Shown piece after piece: positions 16,590 to 24,538 of a stretch of 64,000 bases of DNA. The first letter of the stretch is position 1; every line of letters begins with the position of its first letter. Under the pieces are notes generated by a model. The model made no database searches. It saw only the letters and a program-made list of their open reading frames with translations, and was not told the origin of the DNA. A program made the translations under genes and the position numbers. Source of the stretch: Kribbella catacumbae DSM 19601 (GTDB taxonomy: Bacteria; Actinomycetota; Actinomycetes; Propionibacteriales; Kribbellaceae); NCBI RefSeq assembly GCF_000372465.1, contig NZ_AQUZ01000008.1:141-64140 (forward strand), written 5' to 3'.

Positions 16590-16833
16590 TCAGGCGGGGT
16601 CGCGGACACCTTCGAGGGCCGACTGGTTGGCGAGGGCACGGGTCAGCGCCGGTGCGTGGCCGCGGCAGGCGACGGCCTGCCGTCCCACAACAGGTCCACC
16701 AGCCGATCCGCCGGCACGCTCCGCCCCTGCTCGATGGCAAGGATCGCCAACAGACAACGCTCTCGCCGGCGAAGGATCGCAATCCGGCGACCCCCGACCC
16801 AACCTCCAGGGGCCCCAGCAGGCGGACTTCCAC
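16590..16833 (-). pseudogene. Decayed SARP/AfsR-type regulator (two frameshifts)
   Basis: The GTG at 16831-16833 starts V-E-V-R-L-L-G-P-L-E-V, the canonical start of SARP/BTAD regulators. After a shift near 16805 the minus strand reads R-I-A-I-L-R-R-R-E-R-C-L-L-A-I-L-A-I-E-Q and then S-V-P-A-D-R-L-V-D-L-L-W-D-G-R-P-S, the OmpR-type DNA-binding helix-loop. A second shift leads to A-L-T-R-A-L-A-N-Q-S-A-L-E-G and TGA at 16590. Only the DNA-binding domain survives; the BTAD and downstream parts are gone. An intact relative lies at 23144-24460. Confidence 0.65.
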
Positions 16834-16956
16834 GAGGCCAAGCTAAACGCTCCCAGGCTCACCGGGACCGCTGGAGACGAATCTCACCCCTCGTCTCCGC
16901 CACCGCCGGTTGTATTAGCGATGGATTGGCTCGGCAGCGACCGGTTGGCTGTCCCG

Positions 16957-17044
16957 ACCGACAGGACGTAGTCGGCCGTTCGGGCGGGCGTTACGCTCAC
17001 GCGGGCGGCGGCCGGCCGCAGTACAGGCACTACGTCCTGTCGGT
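16957..17044. repeat. Long-arm inverted repeat, 16 bp perfect arms, 88 bp in total
   Basis: ACCGACAGGACGTAGT at 16957-16972 and its exact reverse complement at 17029-17044, separated by 56 bp of very GC-rich sequence. No gene lies between 16834 and 17065. It could be a MITE-like element, a remnant of an insertion with terminal repeats, or a pair of opposed protein-binding sites. No target-site duplication is evident at the outer ends. Confidence 0.6.
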
Positions 17045-17065
17045 AGGAACAACGCGCGTATAGCG

Positions 17066-17758
17066 TCAGGTGCTGTGTTCAGTGAGCCACGCCGACGCCT
17101 GGTTAGTGATGATGTGGGCGAGTTGGTCGGGAGCGTCGTGGGCGATCAGGTGTCCTGCGGTGGGGATCTGGGTGATGGTGAGGGTGGGGATGAGGGCGTG
17201 GAAGCGGTGTACTTCGGCGTCGGTGAGGGGGGAGGTCGGCCCACCGCGGACAAGCAGGACTGGTAGGTCGAGTTTCGTAGCTGTTGTCAGTAGTTCGTGA
17301 CTGTGGTTGAGGATGTCCTCGACGAGGTCGGTGCGGTGGTCTCGGAGGCCGCGGTCGTCGAGCCAGGTGCGAACGCGGGCCGGGTCGGGGTTGGGTACGA
17401 CGTCGACGAGGATCAGTCCGGCGACAGCTTGGGTTGTGGGTGGGTTGGCGAGGGCGGCGATGGTGGCCAGGCCGCCGAGGGAGGCGCCGACCACGATGAC
17501 TGGTGGTGGCTCGTTGTGGATCATCGCGGTGACGTCGTCTGCGATCGGTTGGAGCGTGTTTGCTTGTCCTGTGCTGGCGCCGTGGCCGCGTAGGTCGAAG
17601 GCCAGCGTTCGTAGCTGGTGCTTGGTTAGGATCGCCGCGATTGGTGTCCACACGCTGCGGTCTTCGCCGCCGGCGTGGAGTAGTAGGACGGTTGGGCCGT
17701 TGCCGGTTGCTGTGCCTCGCAGTTGAACGTCGCCTCGGGTGAGGGTGACCTCGGGCAT
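17066..17758 (-). CDS. Alpha/beta hydrolase
   Basis: A 230-residue alpha/beta-hydrolase fold enzyme. It has H-A-G-G-E-D near the oxyanion hole, the nucleophile elbow GASLGG (Ser), an acid candidate in L-I-L-V-D-V-V-P, and a C-terminal histidine in TAGHLIAHD. The start chosen is the ATG at 17756-17758 with AGGAGG seven bases upstream. It is divergent from a TetR regulator; two TACCTTGA-type operators lie between the starts, so it is very probably repressed by that regulator and induced by the regulator's ligand, perhaps an ester or lactone substrate. Confidence 0.88.
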   Translation of the reverse strand: MPEVTLTRGDVQLRGTATGNGPTVLLLHAGGEDRSVWTPIAAILTKHQLRTLAFDLRGHGASTGQANTLQPIADDVTAMIHNEPPPVIVVGASLGGLATIAALANPPTTQAVAGLILVDVVPNPDPARVRTWLDDRGLRDHRTDLVEDILNHSHELLTTATKLDLPVLLVRGGPTSPLTDAEVHRFHALIPTLTITQIPTAGHLIAHDAPDQLAHIITNQASAWLTEHST

Positions 17759-17769
17759 CTCGCCTCCTC

Positions 17770-17789
17770 TACCTTGAGGTGTCAAGGTA
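17770..17789. promoter_or_regulatory. TetR-type operator 1
   Basis: TACCTTGAGGTGTCAAGGTA: perfect 8-bp arms around GGTG, centred between the divergent hydrolase and TetR genes, 12 bp from the hydrolase start codon. Confidence 0.7.
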
Positions 17790-17797
17790 AGCGCGGT

Positions 17798-17817
17798 TGC
17801 CTTGGCGGGTCAAGGTA
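17798..17817. promoter_or_regulatory. TetR-type operator 2 (imperfect)
   Basis: TGCCTTGGCGGGTCAAGGTA matches operator 1 in the full right half-site and six of eight left-half positions. It lies 28 bp further on, just before the TetR start at 17830. Two phased sites suggest that two dimers bind. Confidence 0.6.
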
Positions 17818-17829
17818 AGGTCAGGTGTT

Positions 17830-18429
17830 GTGGCGGCAGAGCGCATTCGGAGAACACCGCAGGAGGCTCGCGCTCTGATTCTCGACGCCGCTGCGGCGTT
17901 GCTGGCCGAGGGAGGCGTCGCCGCCGTACAGGTTCGCGCCGTGGCCGCCCGGGTCGGCATGACCGACACTGGCGTGACGCACCACTTTCAGAGCCGCGAC
18001 AACCTGCTGCGCGAACTGCTGCGACACGGTGGACGTCAGCTGCGAGCCGCCGTACAGGAAGCTTTGAACTCGTGGCTGGAGAAGGGTGCCGACCTCTTTG
18101 AGCTTGTTGAGGCACTCGCCGGTCTGTACCGGCAGGGCTATGGCGAGCTGGCGATCGCGCTGCATGCGGCCGGTTGGCGAGAGCACGGCAGCGGGATGCT
18201 GAACCCGGTCGTAGAGGCTCTCCATGAGCTCCGGCCGTCCAAGGCGTCTCTCGAGGACACGCGGCTCGCCGTCGCGGCCCTCCACCAAGCGATGGCGACA
18301 GAGCCGCTCTATGGCAGCGCCTTCCGCCGCAGCGCGGGCCTCACCGGCGCCGCCGCAAGCGACCCAGCCAATCAGCTGCGCTGGTGGACCCGCCAGCTCC
18401 AGCTCGCCCTCGACTTGGAGCCTCGCTGA
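17830..18429 (+). CDS. TetR-family transcriptional repressor
   Basis: 199 residues. The N-terminal TetR HTH spans residues ~10-55 (ALILDAAAALLAEGG, then VAARVGMTDTGVTHHFQSRD). The ligand-binding C-terminal domain shows the typical helical pattern. The GTG at 17830 is taken as start because the longer frame begins inside operator 2. It should autoregulate and control the divergent hydrolase. Its last 89 bp overlap the 3' end of the convergent oxidase gene. Confidence 0.88.
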   Translation: MAAERIRRTPQEARALILDAAAALLAEGGVAAVQVRAVAARVGMTDTGVTHHFQSRDNLLRELLRHGGRQLRAAVQEALNSWLEKGADLFELVEALAGLYRQGYGELAIALHAAGWREHGSGMLNPVVEALHELRPSKASLEDTRLAVAALHQAMATEPLYGSAFRRSAGLTGAAASDPANQLRWWTRQLQLALDLEPR

Positions 18430-19546
18430 ACCGATCGGGGGAGAAGCGGGTGAGAGCGATCTCGCTCGTACCGTCGGTGGCGAGGTCGACGGCGATGTCG
18501 CCGACAGCTGAAGCATGCTTGAAGCCGTGGCCAGAGAATCCGCCGGTGAGCACCAGCGACGGCGCCGATCGCGGCGTACCGATCACGAAGTCACCGTCGG
18601 GCGATTTGGAGTTCATACAGGCCACGGCAGCGGCCGCCTTCGGAGTGAGGCCAGGGAGCGCGCGCCGGACGAAGTCCTCCGGCGGATCGGTGTCGGCCGG
18701 CCCGATCGGATAGTCATTGGCGGAAGCATGATCGAGCCACGGCTTCGGCGCTGACGGCCCGGCGCCGACCTTCACTCCTCGCCCGTCGACGTCCGGGATG
18801 CCCCACCCGTCCAGTCCGTCGCTCTCCCAGACGAAGGTAGGAAAGCGGTCCGGGCCGAAGGCACTTCGATCCTCGCCGGCGAACCACACCGATGCCGACC
18901 GCTGCACGCGTAGCGGCAGTTCCGGGAGCAGATCCGTGAACCACGCACCCGTCGCAACGATCGCGCGCCGGGCGGTGAAGCTCTCCGCGCCCACCCAGAT
19001 CCGCACGCCGTCATCATCGTGATCCAACGCGGTCACCGTGGTCTCGAAACGCAAGTCGGCGCCCGCCACCGAGGCGAGTTCGAGCGCGGCCCGGATGCAC
19101 CCTTCAGGATCGAGTACGCCGGCCCCCGGCTCCAGTACGCCGATGTCGCCGGCCGCCACCGCGAACTGCGGGTACTGCGCCGCCAACGCGTCCGCGTCGA
19201 GCAACTCCACCTCGACCCCACCCGCTGCCGCACACCGCACCGCGTCCCGGACGAGCTCACCATCCTCCGCACCGATGCAGACCCCACCGGTACGCCGGAA
19301 CAGCGCAGCCCCCGACTCACGTTCCAGCCGGCCCCACAACAGTTCCGCGCGATCGACCAGCGCGCCGTACTCGATCCCCTCGAACAACGTCTTGCGGAAG
19401 ATCCGCGAGCCGCCGTGTGACGACCCGCGGGCGTGTGCGGGAGTGAATTGCTCGAACCCGATCACCGAGCAGCCGCGCTCGGCGGCACGCCAGGCCGCCG
19501 AGGCGCCGACCGCCCCGAGTCCGAGGACAGCGACGTCGTACCTCAA
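18341..19546 (-). CDS. FAD-dependent oxidase, sarcosine / N-methyltryptophan oxidase (MSOX) type
   Basis: A 401-residue flavoprotein of the DAO/MSOX family, which oxidatively demethylates N-methyl amino acids to the amino acid, formaldehyde and H2O2. It has the Rossmann LGLGAVGASAA (residues 8-18), E-Q-F for FAD ribose, the G-S-S-H-G-G-S-R-I-F block and the conserved Cys310 in CMNSKSPDGDF that carries covalent FAD in the family. The normal end is near D-R-F; here about 28 extra residues (S-E-A-P-S-R-G-R to R-R-R-R) are encoded antisense to the TetR gene, so the original stop was probably lost. It lies 10 bp after the ABC ATPase gene in the same operon, which fits uptake followed by oxidation. 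Confidence 0.87.
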   Translation of the reverse strand: MRYDVAVLGLGAVGASAAWRAAERGCSVIGFEQFTPAHARGSSHGGSRIFRKTLFEGIEYGALVDRAELLWGRLERESGAALFRRTGGVCIGAEDGELVRDAVRCAAAGGVEVELLDADALAAQYPQFAVAAGDIGVLEPGAGVLDPEGCIRAALELASVAGADLRFETTVTALDHDDDGVRIWVGAESFTARRAIVATGAWFTDLLPELPLRVQRSASVWFAGEDRSAFGPDRFPTFVWESDGLDGWGIPDVDGRGVKVGAGPSAPKPWLDHASANDYPIGPADTDPPEDFVRRALPGLTPKAAAAVACMNSKSPDGDFVIGTPRSAPSLVLTGGFSGHGFKHASAVGDIAVDLATDGTSEIALTRFSPDRFSEAPSRGRAGAGGSTSAADWLGRLRRRR

Positions 19547-19556
19547 GAAAGCCTCC

Positions 19557-20315
19557 TCACAGGACCTTCGACAAGAAGGCCTGGGTCCGGGGATTGGCAG
19601 GGTTGGCCAGTACTTCGGCAGGCGGGCCCAGCTCGAGGATCACACCCTGATCCAGGAACGCCACCAGATCCGCGACCTCGCGCGCGAAGCCGACCTCATG
19701 GGTCACCACGATCATCGTCTGGCCGTCGTCGGCGAGCGCGCGCATCACCTCGAGCACCTCGCCGACGAGTTCGGGATCGAGCGCGCTGGTCGGCTCGTCG
19801 AACAGCATCAGCTTCGGGCGCATGGCGAGCGCCCGGGCGATGGCCACTCGTTGCTGCTGGCCACCAGACAGCTGCCGCGGATAGGCGTCGAGCTTGTCGG
19901 CGAGTCCGACCCGGGTGAGCAGGCCGACAGCCTGATCGCGCGCCCGGCGCCGGTCCTCGCCGCGGACCAGGACCGGGCCTGCCATCACGTTCTCGGCCGC
20001 GGTGTAGTGGGCGAACAGGTTGAAGTCCTGAAAGACCATGCCGACTTCGGCGCGCTGTCTGCTGATCGCGTTCTCGTCGAGCTCGTACAGTTTGTCGCCG
20101 GCCTGGCGGTAGCCGATCAGCTCGCCATCGATCCAGATCCGGCCGGACCGGATCCTTTCCAGGTGGTTGATGCAGCGCAGGAAGGTGCTCTTCCCCGACC
20201 CCGACGGACCGAGCAGGCAAACCACCTGGCCGGCCGTGACCTCGAGGTCGACACCCTTCAGCACCTCGTTCGCCCCGTAGTTCTTGAACACCCGCTCGGC
20301 CCGCAGCAACGTCAT
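19557..20315 (-). CDS. Polar amino-acid ABC transporter, ATP-binding subunit
   Basis: A 252-residue ATPase. Walker A is [10 protein letters not shown]-loop VFQDFNLF, signature [15 protein letters not shown], Walker [13 protein letters not shown] and switch His in VTHEVG. The layout is that of GlnQ/HisP-type amino-acid importers. The start at 20313-20315 is preceded by CGGGAGGT and overlaps the permease stop by 4 bp. It energises uptake by the permease at 20312-21166 with the lipoprotein at 21166-22239. Confidence 0.95.
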   Translation of the reverse strand: MTLLRAERVFKNYGANEVLKGVDLEVTAGQVVCLLGPSGSGKSTFLRCINHLERIRSGRIWIDGELIGYRQAGDKLYELDENAISRQRAEVGMVFQDFNLFAHYTAAENVMAGPVLVRGEDRRRARDQAVGLLTRVGLADKLDAYPRQLSGGQQQRVAIARALAMRPKLMLFDEPTSALDPELVGEVLEVMRALADDGQTMIVVTHEVGFAREVADLVAFLDQGVILELGPPAEVLANPANPRTQAFLSKVL

Positions 20316-21166
20316 GCGTACCTCCCGTACCGCCGCTCGATCCGTCCCTGGACCGCGGTCAGCGCCGACGTCAGCAGCAGATACCAGATGCTCACCACGA
20401 TCAGCAGCGGGATGGTCTGGAAGGTCCGCGAATAGACGATCTGCGCACTGTAGAGCAGTTCCGGAATGGCCAGCACGCTGACCAGCGAACTGGTCTTGAG
20501 CATCGAAATGGTCTGGTTCCCGGTCGGCGGGACGATCACCCGCATCGCCTGCGGCAGCACGATCCGGCGCATCGTCTTGCGCCGGGTCAGCCCGAGCGCG
20601 GCCGCTGCCTGCACCTGGCCGGCCGGCACCGAGACGATCCCGGCCCGGACGATCTCGGCCAGGTACGCCGCCTCGTTCAGCGCGAGTCCGAGGAATGCCG
20701 CCGTCATCGGTGAGATCAGCGCGTTGGCGTCGAGCGAGGCCCACTCCGGTCCGCCGAACGGGATCCCGAGGCCGATCCGCGGATAGAGCGCGCTCAGGTT
20801 GAACCAGAACACCAGCTGGACCAGCAACGGCGTACCGCGGAAGAACCAGATGTAGCTGCCGGCGGCACCGGACAGCAACCGGTTCGGCGAACCGCGCATC
20901 ACCGCGAGGAGCACGCCCAGCAAGATGCCGGCCAGCATCGACACCGCGGTCAGCGCCAGCGTCAGCAGCAGGCCTCGGATGATGGTCCTGGCCAGCAGCC
21001 AGGAGAACACGACATCCCACTCGTACCGGGGATTGGTCAGAAACGATCGGACCAGCATCGCGGCCAGCAGGACGACCAGGGCAGCACCCGCCCATCGCCA
21101 CGGATGCCGGGCCGGAATCGCCCGGATCTCCAGCTCGCCCCGATCGTCGCTCGCCGAAGAGTCCAT
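20312..21166 (-). CDS. Polar amino-acid ABC transporter, permease subunit
   Basis: A 284-residue HisMQ-type permease with about five to six helices. The segment [11 protein letters not shown] is the family's typical loop, and [20 protein letters not shown] begins the EAA coupling motif, ending [20 protein letters not shown]. The ATG at 21164-21166 shares one base with the TGA of the binding-protein gene, so translation is coupled. It is probably a homodimer, since only one permease gene is present. Confidence 0.94.
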   Translation of the reverse strand: MDSSASDDRGELEIRAIPARHPWRWAGAALVVLLAAMLVRSFLTNPRYEWDVVFSWLLARTIIRGLLLTLALTAVSMLAGILLGVLLAVMRGSPNRLLSGAAGSYIWFFRGTPLLVQLVFWFNLSALYPRIGLGIPFGGPEWASLDANALISPMTAAFLGLALNEAAYLAEIVRAGIVSVPAGQVQAAAALGLTRRKTMRRIVLPQAMRVIVPPTGNQTISMLKTSSLVSVLAIPELLYSAQIVYSRTFQTIPLLIVVSIWYLLLTSALTAVQGRIERRYGRYA

Positions 21167-22239
21167 CACTGACAGCCTTCGCGCACGGGCTGGTGGTAGT
21201 AGGAATGCCCGGCCGGAATGGCAGCGGGATCCGTGAAGATCAAGGACCTTTCGATCGTCCCGTCGGGTCCGACACCCCACGGTTCGCTGATCTTCCGGTA
21301 CTCCGCCGACAAGGCCGCGCCCTCGACTCCGGTCTTCCAGGTAGTCGAGATCCGCGCGTAGGTACCGGTCTTGATCAAGTGGTCGATCGCGGCCTGCAAA
21401 GCGGCGGCCAGCTCCTGGTGTCCCTTGGGTACGGCGATGCCCGCGATGCTGTGCCCGGTCTGGTAGGTGCTGACCACGCACAGGCCGTCCGCGTGCCCGG
21501 CGGCGTACTCGACCTGCGGTTTGTCGCCGACCACCACGTCGGCACGGCCGGTGGTGAGGTTCAGGACCACGATGTTCTGGTCCGGGAACTGCAGGATGGT
21601 GATCGGCTTCCGGCCCGAGGACTGGCATTTCCTGCTCTGGTCGCTGAGCGCGGCCACCTGGCTGACGCCCTTCTGGACGGCGACCCGGTAGCCGCACAGG
21701 TCCGCGAACGAGCCGACCTTGAGCCCGCTGCCCTGCTTGATCAGGAAGCCGCCGCCAGACAGGTAGTACGAGACGAAGTCGACAGTGCTCAGTCGCTCGT
21801 GCTCGATGCTGAAGCCGGCCATCCCCGCGTCGTACTTGCCCGCCTGCAACCCCGGGATGATCGAGTCGAAGGAGATGTTCCTCCATTCGACCTTCAGGCC
21901 CATCGCGGTGCCGATCGCCGTGCCCAGGTCGATGTCGTAGCCGATCAGGGTCTTGTTGTCCTGATCGAAGTACTCCAGGGGCGGGTACGGCGCGTTCGTC
22001 GCGAGGACCAGGGTGCCCTTCTTCTTCAAGGCGTCGGGCACCAGCCGTGCGACCTGCGGCGCCGACGTGGAGGACGTGGGCCTCGGCGGCCCGGCCGTGG
22101 TTGAGAGGGGGACTGGATCCGCGCACGCGGCGGTGGTCAGAAGGAGGATCCCGGCGGCAAGTAGGTGGCGCAGAGGGCGGTGGCGAGTACGACTTCCTGG
22201 CGCGATCACACCCGCAGTAGACCAAGGACAGCAGCTCAT
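21166..22239 (-). CDS. Amino-acid ABC transporter substrate-binding lipoprotein (family 3)
   Basis: About 347-357 residues. A lipobox LTTAAC follows a basic n-region and hydrophobic core, so it is a membrane-anchored lipoprotein. The SBP_bac_3 fold is seen in [39 protein letters not shown] and G-R-A-D-V-V-V-G-D. Two starts are possible: the ATG at 22237-22239 or a GTG at 22207-22209 that gives a better-shaped signal peptide; neither has a strong ribosome site. It heads the four-gene operon. Given the terminal MSOX-type oxidase, the ligand may be an N-methylated amino acid or a related amine; this is inference. Confidence 0.92.
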   Translation of the reverse strand: MSCCPWSTAGVIAPGSRTRHRPLRHLLAAGILLLTTAACADPVPLSTTAGPPRPTSSTSAPQVARLVPDALKKKGTLVLATNAPYPPLEYFDQDNKTLIGYDIDLGTAIGTAMGLKVEWRNISFDSIIPGLQAGKYDAGMAGFSIEHERLSTVDFVSYYLSGGGFLIKQGSGLKVGSFADLCGYRVAVQKGVSQVAALSDQSRKCQSSGRKPITILQFPDQNIVVLNLTTGRADVVVGDKPQVEYAAGHADGLCVVSTYQTGHSIAGIAVPKGHQELAAALQAAIDHLIKTGTYARISTTWKTGVEGAALSAEYRKISEPWGVGPDGTIERSLIFTDPAAIPAGHSYYHQPVREGCQ

Positions 22240-22350
22240 TTCCGCCGCGCTACCGGGCGAACGGAACAGGGATGCGCTTTCCGGTTTGCCGCCTAGATGA
22301 ACGTTGATGGATTGGCCTGACCACCTGGCAACTTGTTCTAAGCTGTCGTC

Positions 22351-23121
22351 GTGAACACCTCCGAGAAGGTCTCAGCGGACCCCAGCGAGGACGCGGGCCC
22401 GTTCGCTCCCGTGGTCGCGCCGCGGAGTGCGCCCGCTCAGGTCGCGGACCAGGTCGTCGCGGCCATCCGGGAGGGCAGGCTCCGGCCCGACGACCGGCTT
22501 CCGGCCGAGCGTGAACTCGCCCGCACCCTCGGGGTCAGCCGCCCGACGCTGCGCGAAGCACTCGCGGGCCTCGAGCTGGCCGGGCTGGTGCGATCCAGGC
22601 AAGGCCATGGCACGGTCGTGGTCGCGTCCGCGGCCGTCGTCGCGAACTGGGGTGCCGAGATGACCCCGACCCAGGTGTTCGAGGCCCGGCTGGCGATCGA
22701 GCCCGAACTGGCCAGGCTCGCCGCCGAGAAGCGCTATCCCGAGGACATCGCCGTACTCCGGCAGGCCGGCGCCGACCTCGAGGAGGAGTTCGCGCGGACG
22801 GGGCACTACCGAAGCGACCTCCCGGTCCACCGCGCCGTCGCCCGGGCCGCCCGCAACCCGGTCCTCGCGACCGCCCTCGAAGAGGCTCTGCGGCACACCG
22901 AAACGGCCCGGTGGAAGGAACTGCGCTCGTCCGCCCTGCGCCCCGAGGTCATCCGCGAAGGCCATGTGGACGAAGTACGGCGGGTCGTCCGGCACGTGAT
23001 CCGGGGCGAGGCCCGGGAGGCTGCCGAGGTGTGGCGAACTCACCTCGTCCACTACCGCGACGAGATGCTCACCGGCCTGCAGATCGATGCCGGCCACGAT
23101 GCGGAGCCCCTTGAGACCTGA
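22351..23121 (+). CDS. GntR-family regulator, FadR/FCD type
   Basis: 256 residues. Winged helix at ~25-95 (QVVAAIREGRLRPDDRLPAE, then A-R-T-L-G-V-S-R-P-T-L-R-E-A-L); FCD ligand domain after residue 105 with metal-type histidines (D-L-P-V-H-R-A-V, E-G-H-V-D-E-V, R-T-H-L-V-H-Y-R-D). It diverges from the amino-acid transporter/oxidase operon with 111 bp between starts, so it most likely controls that operon in response to its substrate. A weak TGG-CCTGA-CCA dyad lies near 22312. The GTG at 22351 is the only sensible start. Confidence 0.9.
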   Translation: MNTSEKVSADPSEDAGPFAPVVAPRSAPAQVADQVVAAIREGRLRPDDRLPAERELARTLGVSRPTLREALAGLELAGLVRSRQGHGTVVVASAAVVANWGAEMTPTQVFEARLAIEPELARLAAEKRYPEDIAVLRQAGADLEEEFARTGHYRSDLPVHRAVARAARNPVLATALEEALRHTETARWKELRSSALRPEVIREGHVDEVRRVVRHVIRGEAREAAEVWRTHLVHYRDEMLTGLQIDAGHDAEPLET

Positions 23122-23143
23122 CCAGCGGCGTGATGGAGGTGGG

Positions 23144-24460
23144 ATGCAGATGCTGTTTCGCGTGCTAGGTCCGATCGAGGTCGATGGCACCGGCGCCATC
23201 AACTACATCGGTGCCCGCAAGCCCCGCAGTTTGCTGGCCTTGCTCCTGCTCCGGGCGAATGCCTGGGTCAGCGTCGCGGAGCTGGTCGACGTGGTCTGGG
23301 CCGGCCAGACGCCACCGGCCTCGGCCGAACGCAACATCGGCACGTACATCTGGCAGCTGCGCAAGATGCTGCCGCTGTTCGGGGAGCAGGGGCAGCGCAT
23401 CGAGAGCCGGTCCGGTGCTTACCGGATCCGGGTGGAGTCCGGCGAGCTCGACACGGATCGGTTCGAGTCTGCGCTGTCAGCCGGTACCGAAGCGCTGGCA
23501 GCCGGCGTTCCGGCGGAAGCAGTAGGTCATCTGGAAGGGGCGCAGGGGTTGTGGCGGGGCGCTCCGTTCGAAGGGCTGCTGACCGAGGCGCACCAGCCCG
23601 AGGCGGCCCGTCTCGCCGAGTTGCACTGGACGACCCGGGAGCGATTGGCCGACGCGCTGATCGCCACCGCCCGGCTGCCCGACGCCATCGCGTTGTGCAC
23701 CAGCCTCACGGCCGAGGATCCGCTGCGCGAGAGCGTCTGGGTCCGGCTGGTGGTGGCCTTTCGCGACGCGGGACGCAAGGCCGACGCGCTGGCGGCGTAC
23801 CAGCGAGCCCGTACTGCGCTCGTCCGCGAGCTGGGCACCGAGCCCGGGCCGGAGCTGCGCGAACTCCAGCAACGCCTCCTGTCAGCCGAAGCACCGACCA
23901 GCCCCAGCCCGTCGCCCGAGGCACCCGAGCCACGCAAGCAACCCGAGGCATCCGAGGAAGCCCGGTCATCCGAGGCGCCGGCTGGGTATCTTCGGACCGT
24001 TCTCGAGGCGGCCGCGGCGCTCAGCGGGTTTGACCGCAACGCGGCGTTTACGAATCCGCCCGCGGCGCTCGGCTGGTTCACGGCGGAACGGGACAGCATC
24101 ATCGCCGCGATCGCCGACAGCCTGGCGAAACAGGACGTGGCAAGCGCCTGGCTGTTCACCAGCGCCATGCACGAGTACGTCGAGTCCGGCGGCGAGTTCG
24201 ACGACTGGCCGCAACTGGTGGCCCGAGTCGCCACGGCTGCCCACGCCGGCAATGACTGGTACGGCGAAATGATCGCGCGCAACATCCTGGGCATCGCCTA
24301 CACCCGGGCAGACCGGGTCCCCGAGGCCCGCGCCGAGTTCGCCGCGGCCCTGAGCCTCGCTGCCGCCCACGACGACCGTGACGCGGAGGGCACCGTCCTC
24401 GTCAACCTCGCCGAACTCGGAGAGTCCGCTGGGCCCGGCATGCCGTCGGTCGCGTCGTGA
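23144..24460 (+). CDS. SARP-type transcriptional activator (OmpR-like DBD + BTAD)
   Basis: A 438-residue AfsR/SARP-family regulator. The start M-Q-M-L-F-R-V-L-G-P-I-E-V and K-P-R-S-L-L-A-L-L-L-L-R-A-N form the OmpR-type DNA-binding domain (to ~95). The bacterial transcriptional activator domain follows (~100-245: D-T-D-R-F-E-S-A-L to L-G-T-E-P-G-P-E-L-R-E-L-Q). After a Pro/Glu-rich linker the C-terminal ~150 residues are helical, with a short TPR-like piece. The NB-ARC ATPase of full AfsR is absent. GGAGGTGGG precedes the ATG at 23144. It lies between the FadR-type gene and the type VII secretion island; a role in activating the island is possible but unproven. Confidence 0.85.
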   Translation: MQMLFRVLGPIEVDGTGAINYIGARKPRSLLALLLLRANAWVSVAELVDVVWAGQTPPASAERNIGTYIWQLRKMLPLFGEQGQRIESRSGAYRIRVESGELDTDRFESALSAGTEALAAGVPAEAVGHLEGAQGLWRGAPFEGLLTEAHQPEAARLAELHWTTRERLADALIATARLPDAIALCTSLTAEDPLRESVWVRLVVAFRDAGRKADALAAYQRARTALVRELGTEPGPELRELQQRLLSAEAPTSPSPSPEAPEPRKQPEASEEARSSEAPAGYLRTVLEAAAALSGFDRNAAFTNPPAALGWFTAERDSIIAAIADSLAKQDVASAWLFTSAMHEYVESGGEFDDWPQLVARVATAAHAGNDWYGEMIARNILGIAYTRADRVPEARAEFAAALSLAAAHDDRDAEGTVLVNLAELGESAGPGMPSVAS

Positions 24461-24538
24461 CGACCGGTTCCGGCCTGCCTGTGGCCGGATGTATCGGCGT
24501 CAGATCGCTGCTGGACAGCTGAAGGGCAAGGTAGTGGA

